Source: Anaerolineae bacterium (GTDB lineage Bacteria; Chloroflexota; Anaerolineae; Aggregatilineales; Phototrophicaceae). Taken from it: a stretch of DNA of 64,000 bases. Below are positions 25,851 to 34,897 of the stretch, piece after piece. The stretch spans positions 248,001 through 312,000 of the forward strand of contig JAJEFB010000031.1 in NCBI GenBank assembly GCA_022820665.1, written 5' to 3'. How positions within the stretch are numbered: the first letter of the stretch is position 1; each line of letters begins with the position of its first letter. The notes under the pieces are model-generated. The model was not told where the DNA came from. It saw nothing but the letters and a program-made list of their open reading frames with translations, and searched no databases. Position numbers and translations under genes: made by a program.

Positions 25851-28123
25851 ACTTCTTCAAGACTTTTTATTCGCGAAACTTGAATCACCTTCTTTTGACT
25901 TTGGTACTTGCGCTTGCGCTGGTTGTTGGATTGGCGGCTTGGCTGGCGCCCCCGCCGAAGCTGAGGATTGAATACAACGATACGACTGTTGAAGTATATG
26001 GTGAAACAGCGTGGATCCTGTTGCCGAACCAGTGCTCGCAGATTCGCTGGGTATACGACGGGGACCTGCCGATTCACGTTGATGGCAGGGAATGGCGAGA
26101 ATCGGGAGAGCAGCAGTTTTGTCCAACGATATTCGCGACGAGCCCCAAGGTCGAGTTTAGCCCACATCTAGGTGGCGAATACCGCAGTTATACGCTGACT
26201 GTGTTCTACCTGCCGGAATTTGTGGCGAACCTGGTCGGAGTTGCCGCAATACCTTTCTTGGCGATGTTTGGGCTTCAGTATCTTTGGGTCAATGATGTTC
26301 GACGACCTCCCATGTTTAGAGTTGCGCTCCTTGCGACGGTTGTTCTGGCAATTTGCATCTCACTTCTGAGGATACTGGACGTGGAAATCACAGTTGTGGG
26401 GATGTTGGCAACGCTTCGCAATCTGATTACCGATCGGCGCTGGCAGGTTGGCGGCGTAATCGTAACGATAGTCTTTTACGCTGCGCTGACATTTTGGGGT
26501 TTGGCGGCGGGGTTGCGGAACCGACGATATACAGATTGTATTGCAGTTGCCGGCTTTTTCTTGGTGATAGCGCTGCTGTATCTTCCCTTTGGGTTCGCTA
26601 CTGTTGCTCAGTGGGACACTTGGACTTACCGCGCTTACTTTGAGAATTTGCCTTGGCCGCAACTGGAAAGGGAATTGGCTTCGCGTCCTTTTGCCCCTAT
26701 ACCTTTCAGCATAGCACACGCAATTGAGTCTGAGTCCTTTGTCGGTTCCAACGTGGTGTACGCGCTGCTACTTTGGATGAAGACGGGGTTGCTTTACATC
26801 ATCCTACGAAAAATGAACGTCCACCAGTATTTTGCTTTCCTTACTGTAATGTTGTTTCTCGCATATCCGGTCGATACACGAGTAATGTCAGTCCAATCGA
26901 CCATGGCGCAGTTTAGCTTTGTCTCTTTCTTGACAGCGACATATCTTGTATTGCATTACGCGGCCAAACCGACTCGCGCGAAGCTCATTGGTATTTGGTT
27001 GTCTCTCAGTTTGTGTATCGGCGTATACGAATCCGCGTATGCCCTGATTGTTGTAGCTCCACTCTTGTGGTGGCGCCGAACTAGAAATAGTAGGTGGCAC
27101 AATCTGAATCTGACTATTATTTGGTATATCGTGCCGGCTGCAAAGGTGGCATACATTTTCTTGCTACTGTCAACCCGTCGCACGTTCTACCAGTCGGATT
27201 TCTTTTCTTCTGGATCCCAGATTGCGCTGAGCGATCTCTTCTCGCAAACAATTGGCAGATTGCTCGAGGTGTACTTACGCAGTTTTGCATTCGGCTGGAT
27301 CGAAGCATTACATTCGATTAAGCAGAATCCTTGGTTGCCGTTGACGGTTATCATGTGCGGTTTGCTCGGCGCGCTTGCCTGGCTGATTTGGCGGACTGAC
27401 AAATGCGCGCGGGTTCCAGAAAACAGGCAGCTTGGATTTGCACTCGTGGCTGGTTCGCTACTCATTTTGCCCTGCGTTGGCGTCCTGATCTGGATTGACT
27501 ATTACAATAACGAATTGCGCGGCTTGTATCTCTACATTCCTGTTGGGGCCGCCATTGTTCTGTCTTGTCTGATCGCATTGCTCACTTCTCCCATAGCAAA
27601 GAACAAACATCGAAATGCCGCGATCGCGGGTCTATGCCTGCTTTTGATGTTGCCGGGGCTATCCCGCCTACTTTTACAACATGGACACTATGTGACTTCC
27701 GCCAATAACAAAGCGCGTATACTTGCACAGATTGCGCAGTTGGCTCCGGCAATCGATAGCGAAACCCGTGTGCTTGTTCTAAGCGAAATGAGCAGCAAAG
27801 AATTCCAGGACAAGCATATTGAGGCTTTTACGTCTACCGCTTTGGGTCATGCGCTTTATATGATCTATGAAGGACAGGGATCGGGGCGCGGCTCCATTTG
27901 TCCGTCTATAGAAAACTGCTTTTCCCTGCTGCATAGACAGGAGTATCTTAAAGATACAATCGTCTTTATACTCGACCGGGATCTTAACCTGGAACTGGTA
28001 AAGGAGCCGAGTACTATGTTGGAAGCGTTTGTCGGCATTGAGTACGACCTGAGTCTACTTTATGACGCTGACGCGCCAGTGCCATCGCGCGCGTATTCCA
28101 TGCTGGGTTTGTCAAACGAATAG
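25847..28123 (+). CDS. Polytopic membrane protein, sulfoquinovose-array paralogue 1
   Basis: I do not recognise a named family. Residues about 15-35 form a membrane helix. An Ig-like extracytoplasmic domain follows (about 38-115), with LLPNQCSQIRW and QQFCP giving a Cys pair (about 63 and 91). A bundle of about ten further helices comes next, then a soluble C-terminal domain (about 615-758) with C-x5-C (about 684/690). Signatures shared with its neighbours are QWDTWTYRAYFE (about 255), AYPVDTRVMSVQS, GVYESAYALI and NLTIIWYIVPAAK. The acidic W(D/E)xW loop after a membrane helix suggests a GT-C-type glycosyltransferase, which is inference. The start overlaps sqdB by 4 bases. P1 differs from the rest by Asp in the WxxW motif. 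Confidence 0.8.
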   Translation: MNFFKTFYSRNLNHLLLTLVLALALVVGLAAWLAPPPKLRIEYNDTTVEVYGETAWILLPNQCSQIRWVYDGDLPIHVDGREWRESGEQQFCPTIFATSPKVEFSPHLGGEYRSYTLTVFYLPEFVANLVGVAAIPFLAMFGLQYLWVNDVRRPPMFRVALLATVVLAICISLLRILDVEITVVGMLATLRNLITDRRWQVGGVIVTIVFYAALTFWGLAAGLRNRRYTDCIAVAGFFLVIALLYLPFGFATVAQWDTWTYRAYFENLPWPQLERELASRPFAPIPFSIAHAIESESFVGSNVVYALLLWMKTGLLYIILRKMNVHQYFAFLTVMLFLAYPVDTRVMSVQSTMAQFSFVSFLTATYLVLHYAAKPTRAKLIGIWLSLSLCIGVYESAYALIVVAPLLWWRRTRNSRWHNLNLTIIWYIVPAAKVAYIFLLLSTRRTFYQSDFFSSGSQIALSDLFSQTIGRLLEVYLRSFAFGWIEALHSIKQNPWLPLTVIMCGLLGALAWLIWRTDKCARVPENRQLGFALVAGSLLILPCVGVLIWIDYYNNELRGLYLYIPVGAAIVLSCLIALLTSPIAKNKHRNAAIAGLCLLLMLPGLSRLLLQHGHYVTSANNKARILAQIAQLAPAIDSETRVLVLSEMSSKEFQDKHIEAFTSTALGHALYMIYEGQGSGRGSICPSIENCFSLLHRQEYLKDTIVFILDRDLNLELVKEPSTMLEAFVGIEYDLSLLYDADAPVPSRAYSMLGLSNE

Positions 28124-28152
28124 TTCATTTGTGAAAAGCGAAGCGCTATCTG

Positions 28153-30429
28153 ATGAAGTTGCGATTTCGATTCTCGGCAATTGTTGTCGACAGGCTTTTG
28201 ACTGGTATTGTCCTGGCACTTGTGTTGACGGTGGCGCTGTCAGTTTGGCTAAGTCCCGCGCCGCGTCTCGTGATCGAACATGGCGGCACGACTGCTGAAA
28301 TCTTCGCCGACAAAGTATGGTCGCTCTCGCCTGATGACTGTTTTAGGATTCGCCTGGAGCACGAGGGCAAGCTGCCGATTCACATTGATGGAAGGGAATG
28401 GCATGAATCTGGGGAGCAACAGTTCTGTCCGCAGATCTTCGCACCCAGCCCCAAAATCGAACTGACCGATCATCGGAATGGCGTCTATCTCAGTCCTAGC
28501 TTGAAGATCTACTATGCGCCGGACGTTGTAGTGAACGCATTGGGTCTAGCCGCGCTCGGCTTCTTCCCTTTGCTTGCGCTGTATTATCTGTGGAGCAACG
28601 ATTTATCCAGGCGCCCATCCTTGAGGATGATTCTGCTCGCCATGCTGGCGGTCCTGTTAGCCATTGCGCTGTTTCGTTTGTCTGGCAGGGCGCTCACAAT
28701 CGTAGGCATCTTGGCAATTGCGCGAAATCTGTTTGCGCGTCCATCGTGGCATTTTTTTGGCACACTGATAGCAGCGGCTGTATTGGCGCCGCTCGCGCTT
28801 CATTCCATACGGCAGGGCATCAAGTCGCGTAATATTGCGGATTTCACGGCAACTGGCTGTTTCTTCCTGTTTATAGGCTTGCTATATCTGCCGTTTGGAT
28901 TGGACACGATTGGACACTGGGAAGGGTGGACCAATTTTAGTTATTTTGAGGGCTTGGAACACACCAGATTGCAGACAGAATTATCCCAGCGCTATTGGAT
29001 CTTATCACCTAATGCAGCCGCTTATCTTATCAATTCAGAGACTTTTTTCGGCTACAACGCGTTCTTTGCGCTTTTACTCTGGGGCAAGCTGGCGCTGTTC
29101 TACAGCATCTTGCGCCATTACAGACTCAGGTCTTGGCAGGCATTTTTGCTCACGTTGCTCTTCGCGGTATACCCGGTCGATTCCGGTCTCTTGAATTTGC
29201 GGGCAATCCCGGTGCAATTCAACGCGCTCACCTTATTGTCCGCGGTTTACCTGGCGCTGCGATACCGACGGCGGCCAATGCGTAGCTATCTTATCGGTAT
29301 ATTTGCGATGATGGCATTATGCGTCGGCACTTATGAAGCGCAATATGCGCTGATCTTGACGCTCCCGATGCTGTGGATTCGCCATCTTCGCCGACCAGGC
29401 TGGTCCGTGGTCAACTTGACGGTCTTCTGGTATCTGCTTCCGGCGCTCAAACTGGTGTATATTTTTTTGCTCGCAATGACAGGTCGCTCATTTTATCGGT
29501 CGCATTACATTTATGCAGGAACAGAGGTGAGGGCAGACAATCTCATATCTTCAACCATCGACAATCTGCTCGAGATCTATCGCAGGACCTTCGTCGTTGG
29601 TTGGGGCGACGCCTTGGCTGACTTGGGGCGGAATAACTGGATGCCGCTAACCTTGACTATGTTGGCATTGGCGGCGGCTGTGGCATGGTATTTGTGGCGG
29701 CGGGACGTGGACAGGTGGAAAGCGAAGGAAAGACAATTGCTGGTGGGTTTGCTGGCCGGGTTGCTGCTGATATTGGCAGCGGTTGGGGTCTTGATCTGGT
29801 TTAGTTATTATAATCAAGGCTTGTGGCGGCTTTATCTCTATGTGCCTGGACCGGCCGCCATTGCTGTCTTCTGTTTGATCGCGCTGGTGGCAACTCGCGT
29901 CTCAAGCGGTAAATATAGAGATTGGTGCATCATTATTACATGTCTTACCCTTATATTTCCTGGCATTTCTCGCTTGATCCTGCAGCACGAGCATTATGTT
30001 GTCAGCGCTGACAATAAGAAGCGAATACACCAGCAAATCGTGCAGATTGCGCCGGAAATGGCAAGTCAAACAAGGGTAATCGTTTTGAGTAATATGTCGG
30101 ATGAAAAACGGCTGCGGAGACATATCGAAGAACTAAGGTCGAATGTGATTGGCTTCGTGTTATTTTACATCAACAAAAGCGAGTCTTATCGATACGGATT
30201 TATGTGCCCGTCGGTTGATAGTTGTTCCCCAATCACAGATTGGTCCGATCATTTATCTGACACGCTTGTCTTCTTGCTCAATGAAGATCTTTCTCTAGAA
30301 CTGGTTCGGGAGCCGGCCACAATCTTTAGCGAATTCCGCGGTCTGGATTACGATGTGACAAGATTGTACAACCCTGACGCCCCTTTGCCGCAGCGCGCGT
30401 ACACTATGTTAGGATTGACTAAACCTTAA
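28153..30429 (+). CDS. Polytopic membrane protein, sulfoquinovose-array paralogue 2
   Basis: The protein has 758 residues and the same layout as the upstream copy. Helix 1 is at about 12-30, the Ig-like domain at about 35-110 with LSPDDCFRIRLEHEG and QQFCPQIF (Cys about 62 and 91), then the multi-helix core and the C-terminal domain with CPSVDSC (about 683/689). Core signatures are GHWEGWTNFSYFEG (about 255), YPVDSGLLNLRA, GTYEAQYALI and NLTVFWYLLPALK. The protein ends APLPQRAYTMLGL, which is shared with copy 1. Copies 1 and 2 are each other's closest match in the Ig-like region (PIHVDGREW/PIHIDGREW), so they arose from their own duplication. It lies 29 bases after copy 1. The function is unknown; GT-C-like is a guess. 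Confidence 0.8.
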   Translation: MKLRFRFSAIVVDRLLTGIVLALVLTVALSVWLSPAPRLVIEHGGTTAEIFADKVWSLSPDDCFRIRLEHEGKLPIHIDGREWHESGEQQFCPQIFAPSPKIELTDHRNGVYLSPSLKIYYAPDVVVNALGLAALGFFPLLALYYLWSNDLSRRPSLRMILLAMLAVLLAIALFRLSGRALTIVGILAIARNLFARPSWHFFGTLIAAAVLAPLALHSIRQGIKSRNIADFTATGCFFLFIGLLYLPFGLDTIGHWEGWTNFSYFEGLEHTRLQTELSQRYWILSPNAAAYLINSETFFGYNAFFALLLWGKLALFYSILRHYRLRSWQAFLLTLLFAVYPVDSGLLNLRAIPVQFNALTLLSAVYLALRYRRRPMRSYLIGIFAMMALCVGTYEAQYALILTLPMLWIRHLRRPGWSVVNLTVFWYLLPALKLVYIFLLAMTGRSFYRSHYIYAGTEVRADNLISSTIDNLLEIYRRTFVVGWGDALADLGRNNWMPLTLTMLALAAAVAWYLWRRDVDRWKAKERQLLVGLLAGLLLILAAVGVLIWFSYYNQGLWRLYLYVPGPAAIAVFCLIALVATRVSSGKYRDWCIIITCLTLIFPGISRLILQHEHYVVSADNKKRIHQQIVQIAPEMASQTRVIVLSNMSDEKRLRRHIEELRSNVIGFVLFYINKSESYRYGFMCPSVDSCSPITDWSDHLSDTLVFLLNEDLSLELVREPATIFSEFRGLDYDVTRLYNPDAPLPQRAYTMLGLTKP

Positions 30430-30462
30430 CCTGTCCGCCAATCGGCCGAGCACAAATTTCAC

Positions 30463-32532
30463 ATGAGTTTGCAACTGAAGCTGCCACAGCGAACTTTCGT
30501 TGTCCTCGCATTGGCATTGCTTGTCGCAGACTGCGCTTTGGGCTTCCTCGTAATACGGCGAGCAACAAGCCTCACAGACTTTCTCTTCTTCCATATTGGC
30601 GTATTGGGCTTGATGCTTTGTCCCCTCCTCGCGTCGTATTATCTTCTGCGTCCGCAAGCGACCAACGCGTTTTGCCTGCGCAACCTGCTTGTCTTTCTGC
30701 AGTTTCTGCTAGCGCTGGCTCTGCTATTCGGGGCGATTGAATCCAATCCGCTCAGGGAACTGCTGGAGATCATACACCGGCGCTTTCGACATCCGTCCTG
30801 GCAGTTGCTTGGGCTAATTTTGGCGGCGGTCGTCTATCTGCCGTTGATAGTCCGCAGGCTGCGACAGAAGTTGCGAAAGCGGCAGTTTGCTGATCTTGCT
30901 GTTGGTAGCGTTTTTATGCTCTTCCTGCTTTTTCTGTACGTGCCCTTCGGTTTCAATAGCATCGGGCACTGGGAATCATGGGGATACCGCGCCTATCTGG
31001 AAGGCCAACACTCCTGGAACGTCGAATTTGAATTGAAGACGCGCTTTTGGGTGATGGCGCCGCATCTGCTGGCGAACATCATCGCCCCGGATTCATTTGT
31101 CGGCTTCCATCTGGTGCATCTTTTGATCTTGTGGGCAAAGCTGACGCTGCTTTTCGGCATTTTGCGGGTACTTGGATTTTCCCGACCGCATGCATTCTTG
31201 GCGACCATGCTTTTCATGGTCTACCCGGTTAACTCCGATTTGATGTCACTGCGGTCCCTGCCTAATCAGTTCAGCGTCATGTCACTACTTGCCGCAGCAT
31301 TCTTGATGTTGGAATATCGCGAGAGTCCAAGCCGTTGGCATCTTCTGGGCATATGGCTTGGGTTGGTGTTCAACGTAGTCACCAACGAAACAGCTTATGC
31401 AATCATTTTGGTAGCGCCGGCGCTGTGGGTTTCACGTCGACCGCGCGGGGGCTGGCGAAATTCGAATTTGACAGTTGTCTGGTACTTGTTTCCAGCCTGC
31501 AAGATCGCGCATTTGCTGCTGCTCTCCTCGCTGAATATGCGCTTTTACAACAGTTATGTTTTCGAGAGCGGCGAATATTCCTTTGGCATCGGCGCCGATG
31601 CGCTAGGCGCGGTTTTCGGGCGGCTGGCGGAGGTCTACCGGCACACGTTTATGGATAGTTGGGTAGAAGCGTTCAATGCGGCGGGCGCTAGCAACTGGTT
31701 GGCGCCCAGCCTAGCGATGTTGACGCTGGCAGGCGCGTTTTCCTGGTATCTTGTACGCAGTGGCAAGTCGGATGGGCAGGAAGTCGAGGACAATGCCAAG
31801 ACGTCGTTAGTCTACGGCTTACTGTTTGTGATGCCGGCGGTAGGCATACTGATCTGGCTGCCTCAATACGCCGGAGACCTGTGGCGCATGTATTTCTATG
31901 TCCCTGTCGGCGCGTCGATTGCGGTATTTAGTTTGGCGCGCGTATTTGCCGTACGCGCACTGTCCCGCCGATACCGCGAGGCTACGATAGTAGCGCTGTG
32001 CCTCGCTCTAATGTTGCCGGCCACCGAGCGCCTGCTGGTTCAACATGATTCGGCAGTCCGCCGGGCCGACAGCAAGGCGCGCATGCTTTATCAATTGATG
32101 CGGACGATCCCGCAAATCGAAGAAGACACAGTGATCTTGCTGACGACAGACATGACCAAAGAAGAGTTGGCGGCCTCGGCTATCAGCGAATTACGCTATA
32201 GCAATGATCTTGACAATAGTATGTTGTACGTGCTCTACGGAAACGGCTTGCCGATCCAGTCAACCTTCTGTATTGATAAAGCAGAGTGCAGCACATTTGG
32301 GGGCGAGAAGACGATTTTTACGTCGGATTCGCCGGAGTTGCTTCGGCGTACACTTGCGATAAACATTGCCGCGGACATGTCCGCCGCAGTGATTGAACAT
32401 CCGGCTGATTACTTCGGACTAGACTCGCGCTCTCTTTACGATGTCAGTCTGCTATATAATCCCGGCGCGGAGATATCGCCCCGAGCCAGGTCCATATTAG
32501 CATCGGCGCGCCGAGCCGGGAGCAACCATTAG
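30463..32532 (+). CDS. Polytopic membrane protein, sulfoquinovose-array paralogue 3 (lacks the Ig-like domain)
   Basis: At 689 residues this is the shortest copy. Helix 1 (about 13-30) leads almost directly to helix 2 (about 38-58), so the roughly 80-residue Ig-like domain and its Cys pair are missing. The core is intact: GHWESWGYRAYLEG (about 169), YPVNSDLMSLRS, NETAYAIILV, NLTVVWYLFPACK and GDLWRMYFYVPVGAS. The C-terminal domain has CIDKAEC (about 601/607) and ends with ISPRARSILASARRAGS. It stands 33 bases after copy 2. Loss of the domain looks like a clean internal deletion, because the frame stays open and the flanking helices align. It may have a different partner or acceptor. Confidence 0.8.
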   Translation: MSLQLKLPQRTFVVLALALLVADCALGFLVIRRATSLTDFLFFHIGVLGLMLCPLLASYYLLRPQATNAFCLRNLLVFLQFLLALALLFGAIESNPLRELLEIIHRRFRHPSWQLLGLILAAVVYLPLIVRRLRQKLRKRQFADLAVGSVFMLFLLFLYVPFGFNSIGHWESWGYRAYLEGQHSWNVEFELKTRFWVMAPHLLANIIAPDSFVGFHLVHLLILWAKLTLLFGILRVLGFSRPHAFLATMLFMVYPVNSDLMSLRSLPNQFSVMSLLAAAFLMLEYRESPSRWHLLGIWLGLVFNVVTNETAYAIILVAPALWVSRRPRGGWRNSNLTVVWYLFPACKIAHLLLLSSLNMRFYNSYVFESGEYSFGIGADALGAVFGRLAEVYRHTFMDSWVEAFNAAGASNWLAPSLAMLTLAGAFSWYLVRSGKSDGQEVEDNAKTSLVYGLLFVMPAVGILIWLPQYAGDLWRMYFYVPVGASIAVFSLARVFAVRALSRRYREATIVALCLALMLPATERLLVQHDSAVRRADSKARMLYQLMRTIPQIEEDTVILLTTDMTKEELAASAISELRYSNDLDNSMLYVLYGNGLPIQSTFCIDKAECSTFGGEKTIFTSDSPELLRRTLAINIAADMSAAVIEHPADYFGLDSRSLYDVSLLYNPGAEISPRARSILASARRAGSNH

Positions 32533-32547
32533 GCAAGGGAACGGAAA

Positions 32548-34878
32548 GTGGCAGCACGAATTACGCAGGTGATACCAAGGGGCGGGATGCGAATCTTGCC
32601 AGCGGCGCTATTCTTGCTTGTCGCGCTTTTACTGCTTCTTGTCGCGCTGGCGATACATAACAGTCCAGCGCCCCGCATCGAGGCCGAGTTCGGCGGAGCA
32701 ACGGTTGCTATCAGGGCAGACCGCGCCTGGGCGCTGCTGCCAGGGGATTGCGTAACAATCGCTTGGGATCTCGAAGGCATTCATTCGCTCTACGTTGACG
32801 GGCAAGGCAAGATCGGCTGGGGCGAGATGGCTTATTGCCCGACGACAGACGCTAGCAGTCCCGTCTTTGATATCACGGCTGAAAATGGACAATTACACAG
32901 GTATGAGTTGAATATCCGATATTTTCCTACGGCTATAGCACATAGTCTTGTGCTGCTGTTGTTAATATCGCCCTTTCTCATCGCGCCATTTTATCTGGTC
33001 CCAATGCGGCTGACGGCTCCAATCCGACTGAATGTTTCTGTGGGATTGGCATTGGCTGCGCTGCTGGTCTTTTTGGCGCTCGTCCAAACAGAAAACGCTG
33101 CCGCCATTGCCAGTCTTTTCGAGGGCTTTGGGGATATCGTCATCACCCGCGCCTGGCAGATATTCAGTCTTGTCCTGGCTGGGATTGTTTTCATACCGCT
33201 GGTTTTTGTGAAGCTGCGAAAGAGCGCGCAGCAGCGGGCATATAGTGATTTCCTCGCTGTCGGCGCGTTCTTCTTTTTCGTTTTGCTGCTCTTTTTGCCC
33301 TTTGACTTTGATTCCATCGGACAATGGGAAGAGTGGATCAAGATAGCTTTCCTCGAAGGCAGACCCTCGAGATTGGGCAGCGAAATGCTCCTGCGCATTT
33401 TCATGCTGCAAGATTCAATACTTTCTCAAGCGATTGATTCGAATTCTTTTGCGGGAGTTCATATTCTCAATTTCCTGGTATTTTGGGGCAATATGTCGCT
33501 GTTTTACGGCATATTGCGGAAGCTGCGCTTCTCTCCGTTTACCGCGTTTATCACGGCGTCGCTGTTTCTGGTCTACCCGGTGAACGCCCTTTTAATGTCG
33601 CTGCGTTCCGCCCATCCTTTGATCTCTATTCTGCTGCTTTTAGCTGCCATCTGGCTCGTGATGGATTTCTTGTCTCAACCCGGCCGCTTGAATCTCGCGG
33701 GCTTTTGGCTGGCATTGCTCTTTTCTCTGGGCAAATACGAAATCAGCTTTGTCATCATTCTTGTCATGGCGCTTCTGTGGCTGTGGCGCCGACCGCGGAA
33801 AACATGGCGAAACGTCAATATGACCGTGATATGGTATCTTGTTCCCGCGCTCAAGCTCCTCTATGTGCTGAATTTGTTCATCTTTGGATTGCGATTCTAT
33901 CGCACAGAGTACCTGGAAGACGCGATGGGGGCCGGGGCAGCGATTTCGCAAAATTTGAGCTTCTTCCTTGATGTGATATTGGGCGTGTACCACCAAACGC
34001 TATGGCGGGGATGGCGAGAAGCGCTCGCCGTCATGGCTGAAAACACGCACCTGGCGTATACATTGTTCGCGGTTGCGCTCGCCGGTATTGTCATGGCGCG
34101 GCTGGCGCTGGATTCCGCTACAAGCGAGCTGCCGCCACGAAAAGCTGCCGCGGCCTGGGTCGCGGGCGGGCTGCTGTTTATTTTGCCCGCCATCGGCATC
34201 GGCATGTGGATTGACAGCTTTCACAATGAAATGTGGCGCTTATATCTTTATGTCCCGTTCGGCGCGGCAGTTGCCCTCTGCGGAACCCTGCTCTTGCTTG
34301 CCGCGCCAATCAAAGAAGCGCGTATCCGCAAGATCCTTGTCATTGCCATCAGCCTTTTGCTTATGCTGCCGGCGACTTCACGCCTGTTTGTCCAGCGCGG
34401 GAATTTAGTAGACAGCGCCAATGCGAAGGCGCGCATTCTATGGCAGATAATGGAGCAAGCGCCGCATTTCAACCCGGACACCCGCGTGGCGCTTTTAACA
34501 GACATGTCGCCCAGTGAGCTTTCAGAACTTGGAGTAGACGAGTTGCGGAAGAATATGTTCGACAGCGCGATCTACGTACTATATGGGGATAGCCGTCCGA
34601 AGGTCGCCGCGCTATGTTTTTTGGGGGCGCATTGCAGAGCGGATGACTTAGACGAAAGCCTAGATTATCTTGACACGGACACGGATTACAGTGATATTGT
34701 GATATTCCGTCTCTACGACGACCTTTCCGTCGAACTCCTGCCCGAACTGCCTCCCGAACTCGGCGGGTCAAGTAACGACACCTACAACCCCAGTCGCTTG
34801 ATTGACAGATCCGCGCCCATACCGCCGCGCGCCCGCTCCATGCTGGCTGCGGCGCGGCGCGCTTCCGCGAATCCATGA
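32548..34878 (+). CDS. Polytopic membrane protein, sulfoquinovose-array paralogue 4
   Basis: The protein has 776 residues from a GTG at 32548 (AGGGA 7 bases upstream); an ATG at 32587 preceded by AAGGGG is an equally plausible start. Helix 1 is at about 17-35. The Ig-like domain (about 40-120) has LLPGDCVTIAWDLEG and MAYCP (Cys about 67 and 96). Core signatures are GQWEEWIKIAFLEG (about 259), YPVNALLMSLRS, GKYEISFVII, NMTVIWYLVPALK and NEMWRLYLYVPFGAA. The C-terminal domain has CFLGAHC. A 72-base stretch of the Ig-like coding region (32770-32841) is identical to copy 5 although the cores have diverged, which points to recent gene conversion. Confidence 0.8.
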   Translation: MAARITQVIPRGGMRILPAALFLLVALLLLLVALAIHNSPAPRIEAEFGGATVAIRADRAWALLPGDCVTIAWDLEGIHSLYVDGQGKIGWGEMAYCPTTDASSPVFDITAENGQLHRYELNIRYFPTAIAHSLVLLLLISPFLIAPFYLVPMRLTAPIRLNVSVGLALAALLVFLALVQTENAAAIASLFEGFGDIVITRAWQIFSLVLAGIVFIPLVFVKLRKSAQQRAYSDFLAVGAFFFFVLLLFLPFDFDSIGQWEEWIKIAFLEGRPSRLGSEMLLRIFMLQDSILSQAIDSNSFAGVHILNFLVFWGNMSLFYGILRKLRFSPFTAFITASLFLVYPVNALLMSLRSAHPLISILLLLAAIWLVMDFLSQPGRLNLAGFWLALLFSLGKYEISFVIILVMALLWLWRRPRKTWRNVNMTVIWYLVPALKLLYVLNLFIFGLRFYRTEYLEDAMGAGAAISQNLSFFLDVILGVYHQTLWRGWREALAVMAENTHLAYTLFAVALAGIVMARLALDSATSELPPRKAAAAWVAGGLLFILPAIGIGMWIDSFHNEMWRLYLYVPFGAAVALCGTLLLLAAPIKEARIRKILVIAISLLLMLPATSRLFVQRGNLVDSANAKARILWQIMEQAPHFNPDTRVALLTDMSPSELSELGVDELRKNMFDSAIYVLYGDSRPKVAALCFLGAHCRADDLDESLDYLDTDTDYSDIVIFRLYDDLSVELLPELPPELGGSSNDTYNPSRLIDRSAPIPPRARSMLAAARRASANP
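32718..32841 (+). repeat. Ig-like coding patch shared with 35056-35179
   Basis: Copies 4 and 5 agree at nearly every base across this patch; the last 72 bases are identical. It codes for the Cys-containing Ig-like segment. The rest of the two genes is clearly diverged, so the patch was probably homogenised by gene conversion. Confidence 0.75.
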
Positions 34879-34897
34879 ATAGCAAAGACTTGCCCGC

